Shown in pieces: positions 12,801 through 17,376 of a DNA stretch of 64,000 bases. Below the pieces are notes generated by a model that was not told where the DNA came from, made no database searches, and saw only the letters and a list, made by a program, of their open reading frames with translations. The translations under genes and the position numbers were made by a program. Positions within the stretch are counted from its first letter, which is position 1, and every line of letters begins with the position of its first letter. The stretch comes from Pseudomonas mosselii (GTDB lineage: Bacteria; Pseudomonadota; Gammaproteobacteria; Pseudomonadales; Pseudomonadaceae), in NCBI RefSeq assembly GCF_019823065.1, contig NZ_CP081966.1, positions 1,078,001-1,142,000 of the forward strand. The letters are read 5' to 3'.

Positions 12801-15800
12801 CACCTTCGCGGTGTTCCAGGGCGCCCCCGGCACCGTCACCGTGAACGGCAGCCACAGCATCACCGGCCTGCAGTTCGTCACCGATGGCTATGTGCTCAAC
12901 GCCGGTACCGCCGGTGAGTTGCTGGGCAACGGCACCACCAACCTGCGTGTCGACAACGGCGTCACCGCCACCCTCAACGTCGCCCTCAACGGCACCGGCA
13001 GCGTCGCCAAGCAAGACGGCGGCACCCTGGTGCTCAACGCCGCCAACGGCTACAGCGGTGGCACCGCCCTCAACGGCGGCACCTTGGTGCTGGGCAACAA
13101 CAGCGCGCTGGGCAGTGGCACCCTGACGGCCGCGGGCGGCACCACGCTGGACAGCAACACCGCCGTCACCCTGGCCAATACCACCGTGCTCAACGGTGCC
13201 CTGGCCATCGCCGGCAGCAATGACCTGACCCTCAACGGTGTGGTCAGTGGTACCGGCGGGCTGATCAAGAACGGTGCCGGCCTGCTGACCCTGAACGGGG
13301 CCAACACCTACAGCGGCGGCACCCAGATCAATGCCGGCGGCGTGGTGGGCAATACCACCAGCCTGCAAGGCGCGATCCTCAACAACGGAGCCCTGACCTT
13401 CGCGCAGAACGCCAACGGCAGTTACACCGGCAACCTCAGCGGCAACGGCACCCTGGCCAAGAACGGCACTGGCGAGCTGCTGCTGACCGGGGTCAACACC
13501 TTCACCGGCGCCACTAGCGTCAACGCCGGCACCTTGTTGGTCAACGGCCGTCTCGACAGCACCAGCGTGCAGGTCGCCACCGGCGCCCGCCTGGGTGGCA
13601 GCGGCACCTATGGCGGTGCCGTGCAGATCGCCAACGGCGCCACCCTGGCTGCTGGCCAGAGCGCCACGCCACTCACCGTCGGCAGCCTCGACCTGGCGTC
13701 GGGCAGCGCCCTGGACTTCAGCCTCGGCGCTCCGGCCGCCTCCACCACCGTGGTCAGGGTCAACGGCAACCTGGTGCTCGACGGCACGCTGAACATCACC
13801 GATGCCGGCGGTTTCGGCACTGGTGTCTACCAACTGTTCAGCTACGGCGGCACGCTCACCGACAACGGCCTGGTGTTCGGCGCCATTCCGGGCAGCGTGG
13901 TCCTGGGCGACCTCAGCCTGCAGACCGCCATCGCCAACCAGATCAACCTGGTGGTGCAGAACTACGGCGAGGAGCTGCAATTCTGGAATGGCGGCAAGAC
14001 CAATCCCGACGGCAGCATCGGCGGCGGCAGCGGCACCTGGGGCTCGAACACTGGCTGGACCAACGCCGGTGGCACCACCAGCGAAGGCTGGAGCGGCGGC
14101 TACGCGGTCTTCGGCGGTACGCCGGGCACCGTCACCGTGGTCGGCAACCAGTCGTTCGACGGGCTGCAGTTCCTCAGCAGTGGTTACCAGGTGGTCCCGG
14201 GGGCCGGTGGCAGCCTGACCCCAGTCAACGATACCGACGGCAGCCTGGCGTCGGTGCGTGTCAACGCCGGCGCCACGGCCACCATCAGCGCGCCGCTGGT
14301 CGGCACCGGCGGTATTGAGAAACTCGACGCCGGCACCTTGATCCTCGCAGGCGCCAACACCTACAGCGGCGGCACTACCGTCAGCGGAGGTACCCTGGTC
14401 GGCAACACCACCAGCCTGCAGGGCAACATCCTCAACAATGCCAACCTGGTGTTTGCCCAAGGTAGCAATGGCACCTTTAACGGCACCCTAAGCGGAACCG
14501 GCACCACCACCAAGCAGGGCGGTGGCACCCTGCTGCTGACCGGTAACCAGCCGTTCAGCGGCGCCTTCAACGTCAACCAGGGCGTGCTCCAGGTGGGCGA
14601 TGCCGCCCACCCGGGCAGCACCCTCGGCGCCCAGGTCACGGTAGCCAACGGCGCCGCGCTGACCGGCAACGGCACCGTCGCCGGGCTGACCAACAACGGC
14701 ACCGTGCTGCCGGGGCCGGCCGGCAACCTGAACGTATCGGGCAACTTCACCAATGGCGCCACCGGCACCCTGGTAATCGACCTTGCCACCTCGCCGGTGA
14801 ACTACTTGAACGTGGGCGGCACGGCCAACCTCGGCGGCAGCCTGATGGTGGCCAACCTCGCCAGTGGCAACGGCCAGTACACCGTGGTCAGCGCGGCGGG
14901 CGGTGTCACCGGCACCTTCGCCACCACCAACCTGGCAAACTCGGCGTTCCTCAACAGCTCGCTGAACTATGGCGCCAACCAGGTGACCCTGTCGGTCAGC
15001 CGCAACGGCACCTCCTTCGCCGATGTCGCCGCCACCGGCAACCAGCGTGGTGTGGCCACCGCCCTCAGCAGTGCCGGGGCGCCGGCCGAGCTGGTCAACA
15101 ACGTGCTGCCGCTTGACCGCCAGGCTGCCCAGGCGGCATTCGACAGCCTGTCCGGCGAGATCCACGCCAGCACCGCGACCGTGCTGATCGAGGACTCGCG
15201 CTACGTCCGCGACGCGGTCAACGACCGCCTGCGCCAGGCTGACTGCAGCAACCAGGACGATCCGCGTCGCACCTTGGCGCCGACCGCCAACCAGCAACTG
15301 ACCAGCGAAGGCTGCCAGGGCCAGGCCGTGGGCTGGATCCGCGCCATCGGCGGCTGGGGCACCTACGACGGCAGCAGCAGCCATGCCAGCGTCGACCGTG
15401 ACCTGTCGGGCTTCATGCTTGGTGTCGACCGTGCCCTGGATGACCAGTGGAAAGTCGGCGCCGCCGCCGGCTACACCCGCTCGAGCATCGATGCGCACCG
15501 TCGCCGCTCCGACGCCACGGTGGACAGCTATCACCTGACCACTTACCTCGGCTACCAGCTGGACGCCTTCGCCGCCCGTATGGGCGTGGCCTACAGCTGG
15601 CACGACATCGACACCAAGCGTGATGTCACCGTGGGCAGCTACGACGACCGCCTCAAGGCCAAGTACAAGGCGCGCAGCGCCCAGGTGTTCGGCGAGGTGG
15701 GCTATGCCATCGATGCCGGCGGTATCGCTCTGGAGCCGTTCGCCGGCCTGGCCTACGTCAACTACGACAGCGACACCGCCCACGAGAAGGGCGGAGCAGG

Positions 15801-16146
15801 GCGGCTGGAGGGCAAGGTCGATCAGGACGTGACCTTCTCCACCCTGGGCGTGCGGGCCGGCAAGCGCATGCTGCTCGACAACGGCAGCAGCGTTACGCCG
15901 CGGCTGTCGGTGGGCTGGCGCCATGCCTTCGGTGACGACAAGCCTGATGCCGATCTGCGCTTCGTCGGTGGCGGCGCCGGGTTCAGCACCGAGGGCGTGC
16001 CGATCGCCAAGGACGCGGCGGTGGTCGAGGCCGGGGTGGATTTGTCGGTGGGCGCGAGCGGCAAGCTGGGGGTCGGGTATTCCGGGCAGCTGTCGAGCGA
16101 GAACCGCGACCATGGTGTGGTGGTGAGCTTCAGCATGGGGTTCTGA
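862..16146 (+). CDS. Giant PATR-repeat autotransporter / adhesin
   Basis: A 5,094-residue type Va secreted protein in one uninterrupted frame. The GTG start is set by AAGGAG six bases upstream. An N-terminal signal segment (about residues 10-38, hydrophobic core ending in ALA) is followed by ~350 residues of Gly/Asn/Thr-rich beta-helix. About thirty copies of the autotransporter-associated beta-strand repeat (PATR) follow, roughly residues 395-4570. Each is ~87 residues with the pattern GxGGLxKxGxGxLTLxGxNTYSGGTxLNxGTLxxGxxxALGxG. Four longer Trp-containing modules interrupt them. Residues ~4720-5094 form a linker and autotransporter beta-barrel ending in the expected C-terminal Phe (SFSMGF). 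Cysteines occur only near the N-terminus and just before the barrel, as is usual for passengers that cross the outer membrane unfolded. No protease triad or other catalytic motif is visible. Adhesion, autoaggregation or biofilm formation is an inference. The barrel region resembles those of the two S8 autotransporters at 57-63.6 kb. Confidence 0.93.
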   Translation: MDRRAAPRSPARFSQLSLAVSLAVGAMAFGLSSEQALAVCSAAGSTITCNGAANPLAPSYTNGGSGLTVNVNPGASLGTLLGVGGTSLSLAGNNNTLNNSGTIDPTLLGLLSIQSSAVLIGNTGTGSILNINNNATGVIKGTGALLGANLLNLTGMALDARNGAGGTTTISNAGSIGSSALASLTLVSEDTPVIAVTGGSTVNFTNTGTILGRAAFEASAAGNTFTNAGTLTGSLSMGANSTNRFNAITGSSVGAGLGVGVALLVTSNPNLAYAAAGKIDGGAGGTNTLALQNAIGGGSGTSGSGTINATNYINFSRLIVDAGTWSLIGQVLNGTTQTTLNGGQLNFDNASAFGSGAITVNGGGLAGTVGGLSLANNFILNAGLSVGGATDMALNGVVSGVGGLTKTGAGLLTLGATNTYSGGTTLAAGGLNLTSAAALGSGGLTVSGASSLQGSVPLVLNSNVALNAALTLPGSNALTLGGVLSGTGSLVKSGSGGLTLNGVNTYSGGTTLGSGTLTLGNASALGSGALALSGNGTLDTTATMALGNAINLGSSTLILPGNNALTLNGVIGGSGSLTKNGTADLTLNGVNTYSGTTTLGGGKLTVGNSAALGTSGLTLGGNASLDASSAVSLGNAINLGANTLDLLGTSATTLGGVISGTGALVKNGAGDLTLNGNNTFSGGLTLNTGKLTVGHSNALGSGALTLGGNVSLDAGTAVNLGNAVNLGANTLNLLGSSATTLGGVISGTGALVKNGSAGLTLNGSNTFSGGTTLNGGVLTVGNNNALGTGALSLGGNASLDAGVAVNLGNAINLGGNTLTLPGTSATTLGGVISGTGALVKNGGSNLTLGGANTFSGGLTLNAGTLTLASAAALGTGGLTVGGASTLANTAAMTLNNGVNLGADLTLAGANNLTLAGNLGGSGGLIKNGSASLTLSGNNTQNGATALNAGTLVLGSNTALGTGALNAAANTTLDTSVAGLNIGNALNLAGNLNLPGSNDLTLSGVIAGAGGITKGGNTTLTLTGANTNSGSTFLNAGTLMVGNNTALGTGTLNTAAGTHLDASTAVSLANDAIIAGPLTIDGTANLGLSGVLSGIGSLVKNGNASLTLSGNNVFTNGTQLNAGTLVLGSNTALGIGSLTLGGNANLDTSSAVAATNTISLGANTLTVLGSNATTLTGQISGTGALVKSGSAALTLNGNNTYSGGTTLNGGLLTLGNNNALGTGGLTLGGNASLDSSGTLNLGNAINLAGNTLTLAGSNATTLGGVISGTGALTKNGSTNLTLSGANTFSGGLNLNAGTLTLASAAALGTGALNVGGAATLANATAMTLNNAINLAADLSLPTTSNLTLAGNLSGTGGLVKSGSATLTLSGNNTHSGATALNAGTLVLGSNTALGTGALNAANNTTLDTSVAGLNIGNALNLAGNFILPGSNDLTLSGTIAGAGGITKNGATRLTLTGNNSNSGITRLNAGTLVVGSNTALGTGTLNTLAGTHLDASTAVSLANDVTIAGPLTIDGSADLGLSGVVSGIGSLVKNGNANLTLSGNNLYTNGTQLNAGTLTLGSNTALGIGALTLGGNANLDASTAVAVTNGISLGSNTLSVLGSNATTLGGLISGSGALVKNGSAGLTLNGNNTYSGGTTLNAGLLTLGNNNAIGSGALSVGGNASLDGSAALNLGNAINLGTGATLTLPGSNTTTLAGVISGAGALTKNGSTNLTLSGANTFSGGLNLNAGTLTLANAAALGTGALNVGGAATLVNSVAMTLGNDVNLGANLTLGGSNNLTLGGVLAGTGGLVKNGVSDLTLTGNNTFSGAIDLLGGSITTVGTTALGNTSAVSVGAGTSLNLGASATIGGLSGAGTVNIAAGGALTLGGNNLNSVFSGALAGSGGLVKTGTGSFELSGVNVLGGNTTVNAGLLNVTGSLASPGVQVNSGASLGGTGSLLGAVDIANGAHLLANSGATLSTGALTLHSGSILDFGLGSPATGGTALVNVNGNLTLDGTLNVTDVGGFGTGIYRLFDYTGALVDNGLLVGNVPGAMLPGDLQVQTSIGSQVNLLVGGASGTVQFWDGGQSVPNGVIDGGTGTWNGSNTNWTDVNGVLNGSWASDFAVFQGTAGDVTVVGTQAATGLQFVTNGYRLIGAGGLDLVNGSNGAFAVRVDPGVTATLNVGLSGSGQLAKLDSGTLVLNGANSYTGGTLLNGGTIVVGNNTALGSGSVSTANSTTLDSNTAVTLGNAFNLSGALTVAGSADLGLSGVVSGLGSLVKAGGANLTLGNANTYSGGTSLGAGTLTLGNAQALGTGGLTVTGAASLDTSGNLALGNTVALNANLTLPGTNDLSFNGALSGTGGLVKTGSGTLTLNGSNSQQGSTSLNGGTLVVGSNTALGTGALNAVGGTTLSSNANVNLANQLNLAGNLTIAGAQNLTLGGNVNGVGGLTKTGSGTLTLNGTNGNLGNTNLNAGTLVLGSASALGLGQLNAAAGTTLDSAAAINIGNTVNLGGDLTITGSNDLGLGGLVTGAGSLIKNGASNLTLSGANTLIGGVTLNAGTLTLGNNQALGTGTLTVGGASNLATTGALTLANQVTLNSTLNLTGNNNLALNGVISGTGGLSKTGSGNLTLGAANTYQGTTTLGGGTLTLGNNVALGTGNLAVTGNSTLATIGVLQVVNAIGLGAGTTLGINNTQTLTLDGVISGAGALNKLGAGQLVLNGSNTYAGGTSLQAGSLLLGNAGALGSGALTVNGAASLDASQALALVNAINLAGGNLTLGGSQALTLNGVISGSNGLVKNGAATLALNGNNTYSGGTTLNAGTLVVGSNTALGSGDLSTGANTSLDAGGAGVTLANNVHLGGTLNLPASADLTLNGVVDGVGGLNKSGAATLTLNGANNYLGGTTLNAGRLVVGNDNALGQGALTVAGASTLSSGASTALANNVTLNAGLTVDGGNDLTLNGVINGTAGLTKNGSGNLTLNGNNGFQGGTQLNAGRLTVGNSGALGTGTLSVTADATLANSAPMALGNTIALSNGANLTVDAVNALILSGDLGGSGNLVKTGVDDLTLVGVKTFTGNVDIQAGSLTTLGSGVLANVDTLNVGASGQLNLNGNASLGSLTGSGQVDVGIGSVLSLGGNNLSSTFAGGLNGLGGLTKVGSGTLTLTGTSNLADNTLVNAGTLKVDGTLGSNLLTVASGATLAGSGTANATVVINNGGHLAGQSGATLSLGSLVLNSGSIVDVGLASPSTGGTALFNVGGNLTLDGTLNVSSIGGFGNGVYRIFDYTGALTDNGLDFGTLPLGVGLGDVTLQTALANQVNLLVSAAGLNIQFWDGSQSVANGQVDGGTGVWNAGNTNWTDLNGVLNTTWGSTFAVFQGTAGDVTVDGSQTVNGLQFVTDGYRLLAGTGGALDLINGTSGDTSVRVDPGATATLDVGLTGVGKLNKLDSGTLVLNGSNSYSGGTLLSGGTLIVGSNTALGGGALDTTAGTTLDSNASVALGNAITLAGPLNIAGSNDLALNGNIGGAGGLVKAGSARLALAGNNTYAGNTALNGGTLVLGSNTALGTGTLTTAPGTSLDSSQAVTLANNVTTMGDLTVLGSNDLTLGGTVGGTGRLLKAGLARFALMGANTYSGGTELQAGTLVVGNNAALGTGGLEVTGNANLDSASAVTLANPVNVSGVLNVLGTNDLHLAGVLSGAGELNKSGLADLTLSGNNTFSGILNILSGSLSTLGTTALGTQSQLNVSTGASLNLDGNTSLGDIGGTGAIQIAAGNSLTVEGGVFGGNISGTGTLNKLGSATLALNSANSHTGTTNVQAGGLKVDGSLASGAVNVASGASLSGAGSLGGAVTVANGGNLAATSGSTLNAGNLVLDSGANFNASLGTPSGGGSPLVNVANNLTLGGTLNVTDIGGFGAGVYRLFAYGGSLTNNGMSFGTTPVPITDLTVQTAVANQVNLVVGGASNVLFWDGSQSVANGQIDGGSGTWDAINTNWTDVNGVLNSTWNDTFAVFQGAPGTVTVNGSHSITGLQFVTDGYVLNAGTAGELLGNGTTNLRVDNGVTATLNVALNGTGSVAKQDGGTLVLNAANGYSGGTALNGGTLVLGNNSALGSGTLTAAGGTTLDSNTAVTLANTTVLNGALAIAGSNDLTLNGVVSGTGGLIKNGAGLLTLNGANTYSGGTQINAGGVVGNTTSLQGAILNNGALTFAQNANGSYTGNLSGNGTLAKNGTGELLLTGVNTFTGATSVNAGTLLVNGRLDSTSVQVATGARLGGSGTYGGAVQIANGATLAAGQSATPLTVGSLDLASGSALDFSLGAPAASTTVVRVNGNLVLDGTLNITDAGGFGTGVYQLFSYGGTLTDNGLVFGAIPGSVVLGDLSLQTAIANQINLVVQNYGEELQFWNGGKTNPDGSIGGGSGTWGSNTGWTNAGGTTSEGWSGGYAVFGGTPGTVTVVGNQSFDGLQFLSSGYQVVPGAGGSLTPVNDTDGSLASVRVNAGATATISAPLVGTGGIEKLDAGTLILAGANTYSGGTTVSGGTLVGNTTSLQGNILNNANLVFAQGSNGTFNGTLSGTGTTTKQGGGTLLLTGNQPFSGAFNVNQGVLQVGDAAHPGSTLGAQVTVANGAALTGNGTVAGLTNNGTVLPGPAGNLNVSGNFTNGATGTLVIDLATSPVNYLNVGGTANLGGSLMVANLASGNGQYTVVSAAGGVTGTFATTNLANSAFLNSSLNYGANQVTLSVSRNGTSFADVAATGNQRGVATALSSAGAPAELVNNVLPLDRQAAQAAFDSLSGEIHASTATVLIEDSRYVRDAVNDRLRQADCSNQDDPRRTLAPTANQQLTSEGCQGQAVGWIRAIGGWGTYDGSSSHASVDRDLSGFMLGVDRALDDQWKVGAAAGYTRSSIDAHRRRSDATVDSYHLTTYLGYQLDAFAARMGVAYSWHDIDTKRDVTVGSYDDRLKAKYKARSAQVFGEVGYAIDAGGIALEPFAGLAYVNYDSDTAHEKGGAGRLEGKVDQDVTFSTLGVRAGKRMLLDNGSSVTPRLSVGWRHAFGDDKPDADLRFVGGGAGFSTEGVPIAKDAAVVEAGVDLSVGASGKLGVGYSGQLSSENRDHGVVVSFSMGF
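2990..6290 (+). repeat. Higher-order repeat, ~1.30-kb period (five PATR units)
   Basis: Inside the PATR array, groups of five units repeat as a block. The segment coding AGTLTL(A)SAAALGTG begins at 3451, again at 4750 (offset 1,299 bp) and again at 6052 (offset 1,302 bp). The intervening units match in order: the AAALG unit, the ALNAA unit, the TLNT.AGTHLDAS unit, the IG(S/A)LTLGGNANLD unit and the NNNA(L/I)G unit. About 2.5 copies are present before the similarity ends near 6290. Confidence 0.8.
6590..7400 (+). repeat. Trp-containing adhesin module, copy 1
   Basis: In-frame module within the giant adhesin: a short beta-helix stretch, the motif GGFGTGIYRLFDYTG, then FWDGGQSV near nt 7047, TWN...NTNW and GLQFVTNGYRL. 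Related copies lie at about 10330-11150, 12230-13040 and 13520-14350 and divide the PATR array into blocks. These are the only passenger segments with Trp residues at regular places. Confidence 0.75.
10330..11150 (+). repeat. Trp-containing adhesin module, copy 2
   Basis: Second copy of the module, with GGFGNGVYRIFDYTG, FWDGSQSVANGQ near nt 10786, VWN...NTNW and GLQFVTDGYRLL. It lies ~3.74 kb after copy 1 in the same frame. Confidence 0.75.
12230..13040 (+). repeat. Trp-containing adhesin module, copy 3
   Basis: Third copy: GGFGAGVYRLFAYGG, FWDGSQSVANGQ near nt 12684, TWD...NTNW and GLQFVTDGYVL. It lies ~1.9 kb after copy 2 and is closest to it over the FWDGSQSVANGQ segment. Confidence 0.75.
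13520..14350 (+). repeat. Trp-containing adhesin module, copy 4 (diverged)
   Basis: Fourth, more diverged copy: GGFGTGVYQLFSYGG, FWNGGKTNPDG near nt 13983, TWG...TGW and GLQFLSSGYQ. It lies ~1.3 kb after copy 3. After it the passenger changes to a short set of imperfect repeats leading to the barrel. Confidence 0.7.
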
Positions 16147-16154
16147 AGTAGATC

Positions 16155-16368
16155 GCCGGGGCTGCTTTGCAGCCCTTTCGCGATACAAGGCCGCTCCCAC
16201 ATCTATTTCGGGCCAATTTTTCCTGTGAATGAGGCGGCGCCCGCCTTGGTGCACGCCTCAAGTCGTGCGGGGCGGCAGTGGTGCCCATGCTGAAGTTGCG
16301 TCGGACCAACAAGGCGGACCAGGTAATGGCTCAGGACTGACTGGCCCGAAACAGATGTGGGAGCGGCC
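16155..16368. repeat. REP doublet with 27-bp inverted arms
   Basis: Two REP-like palindromic units in opposite orientation flank 126 bp. The first (16155-16200) has GGGCTGC TTT GCAGCCC followed by TTTCGCGATACAAGGCCG. The outward 27-bp arms at 16189-16215 and 16342-16368 are inverted copies of each other with one mismatch and extend past the REP core into TTTCGGGCCA. The enclosed 126 bp carry no recognisable gene. The first unit sits 9 bases after the adhesin stop and could act as its transcription terminator. Confidence 0.7.
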
Positions 16369-16594
16369 TTGCGTCGCGATGCGCCGCGCGGGCGGCGCTC
16401 GATCTTGCAGGCGCTGCAAGGCCATCGCCAAGCACCTGGTGGCCATGACGCGATCAAAACCTCGCCCCAAACCCCGTAAGACATTTCCGAATTTGAAACC
16501 AAATCCTTCAGCCAGCCAGCGCTTCGGACCTATCCTACGCGCCTGCCGGAAGGCTCTGAATTGGCCGGGAAATACATCAGGGGTACCGTCACTG
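16369..16594. other. Non-coding stretch before the structured leader
   Basis: About 225 bases between the REP doublet and the leader. No supported gene. One frame stays open right through this stretch and the leader into the DUF6124-like gene, but the protein it predicts here has no start signal and no family features. A TTGAAA sits at 16493-16498 without a suitably spaced -10 box. Confidence 0.4.
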
Positions 16595-16795
16595 GGTCGT
16601 CACATTTGGCGACCGGGTGTGAGAAGCCCGTCCATGTCCAGATTCAGGTTGCCTGTTATGGCAGCCGTGCGCGCGCAGACTTCGGTCTGGCCGTGGTGTC
16701 TGGACACGGTCTTCTCACCTCGCGTACGGCTGCCACCCTTGTCTGTGAGAAGGATGCTGGTGGTTGCTCTAGAAACCCTTTCCAGAGTAACAACT
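16595..16795 (+). promoter_or_regulatory. Structured 5' leader with mutually exclusive stems
   Basis: A ~200-base leader of the DUF6124-like gene. Stem P1 pairs 16619-16626 (GTGAGAAG) with 16711-16718 (CTTCTCAC) and continues inward as CCGT/ACGG and GTCCAGA/TCTGGAC (16636-16642 with 16699-16705), 19 pairs in all. Inside it P2 (16647-16653 with 16660-16666) and a UUCG-capped P3 (16676-16680 with 16685-16689) form a junction. A small hairpin may precede it at 16595-16614. Two rival pairings exist: 16659-16673 with 16721-16735 (15 pairs, one G-U), and 16711-16718 with a third GTGAGAAG copy at 16745-16752. These cannot form together with P1, as in attenuators or riboswitches. The gene's own ribosome binding site is weak. 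I cannot name an Rfam family. Confidence 0.6.
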
Positions 16796-17041
16796 ATGAA
16801 AAAACTAGTACCTGACCCACCCTACCCAATCCCCTTCGTCACCATCATCAGCGACCTCGACCCCGAGGAAGCGATGGCCCACGCCAACAAGCTGATGCAC
16901 ATCCTCAGCGACACCGTCCACGCCTACACCGTCTGCCAGCGCGACGAGCGTCTCGACGTGATGATGGACAGCGTCGAGATCCTCGGCCAACTGGTCATCT
17001 CGCTGGTCCGCCACGCCCGGGCCAAGGGGGCGCCGGTATGA
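16796..17041 (+). CDS. Small DUF6124-like protein
   Basis: An 81-residue acidic, probably helical protein of unknown function, of the kind labelled DUF6124 in pseudomonads (my recognition, not a search). It begins MKKLVPDPPY; a helical segment around residues 25-45 and a hydrophobic C-terminal helix (SVEILGQLVISLV, about 60-72) follow. The start is the ATG at 16796, where the conserved MKK(L/I)VPDPP start lies. A weak GAG precedes it, and the frame is open far upstream through the leader, which I treat as non-coding. Its TGA overlaps the ATG of the next gene (ATGA), so the two are translationally coupled. The two proteins look like distant paralogues: both have a Pro-rich start, a mid helix and the pattern s..iL..L...Li near the end. 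Confidence 0.7.
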   Translation: MKKLVPDPPYPIPFVTIISDLDPEEAMAHANKLMHILSDTVHAYTVCQRDERLDVMMDSVEILGQLVISLVRHARAKGAPV

Positions 17042-17283
17042 GCGACGACTTCAAGCCCGGCCCGACCCAGGGCAAGACCACCTGCCTCGAGATCTTCTGC
17101 ATCCAGCCCGGCATCCCGTTTGACCACGCGTTCAGCGACCTGTCGGTGCTGCTCGGCTGTGTGGCGCATTTCACCACCGAGGCCGAGATGGAGGGTGACC
17201 TCATGGCCGCCAGTGCGGCGCGAATTCTCAGCGGGCTGGCCAAGGGGCTGATCGATGACATGGAGCTGGGGTTGAACCGGTAG
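17038..17283 (+). CDS. Small DUF3077-like protein
   Basis: An 81-residue protein matching the DUF3077 pattern common in Pseudomonas: LEIFCIQPGIPFDHAFSDLSVLL (about residues 19-41), then an Ala-rich helix and GLAKGLIDDMELGL at the end. The function is unknown. It overlaps the upstream DUF6124-like gene by four bases and ends just before a GC-rich hairpin at 17292-17310. There is no signal peptide or membrane segment. The pair, with its structured leader, appears to be an independent transcription unit. Confidence 0.7.
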   Translation: MSDDFKPGPTQGKTTCLEIFCIQPGIPFDHAFSDLSVLLGCVAHFTTEAEMEGDLMAASAARILSGLAKGLIDDMELGLNR

Positions 17284-17291
17284 CGCTGAAA

Positions 17292-17310
17292 GGGGCCGCA
17301 AAGCGGCCCC
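17292..17310 (+). terminator. Hairpin after the DUF6124/DUF3077 pair
   Basis: Perfect 8-bp stem GGGGCCGC - AAA - GCGGCCCC nine bases after the stop codon. There is no T-run, so it is a weak or Rho-assisted terminator, or a lone REP half. Confidence 0.45.
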
Positions 17311-17376
17311 AGGGATGCCAGACCGAGCCACTGTCGTTAGACTGTCATCTCCTCACCACCGGACAGGAGTCCCGGC

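Larger units (their letters stand above)
2040..14600 (+). repeat. Tandem PATR coding repeats, ~260-bp period
   Basis: About thirty in-frame repeats of 258-264 bp, visible as the recurring codon block for NTYSGGTTLN followed by a SNTALGTG-like turn. I counted roughly 33 ALG-type turns in the translation. Copies keep the reading frame and vary mostly at third codon positions and at a few residues, as expected for a protein repeat under selection. The block also keeps long frames open on the opposite strand, and these are artefacts. Confidence 0.9.

Noticed and set aside
2040..14600. Possible CRISPR array or satellite DNA
   Set aside because: Repeats are ~260 bp, in frame, without short unique spacers, and encode a known beta-helix repeat.
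1126..14789. Long open frames on the minus strand inside the giant adhesin (up to 1,293 codons)
   Set aside because: They arise because the sense strand almost lacks TTA, CTA and TCA codons in a repetitive GC-rich gene. Their translations are low-complexity (VVAAQGQ..., PLRVRLALPFL...) with no family features, and the plus strand has a signal peptide, PATR repeats and a barrel.
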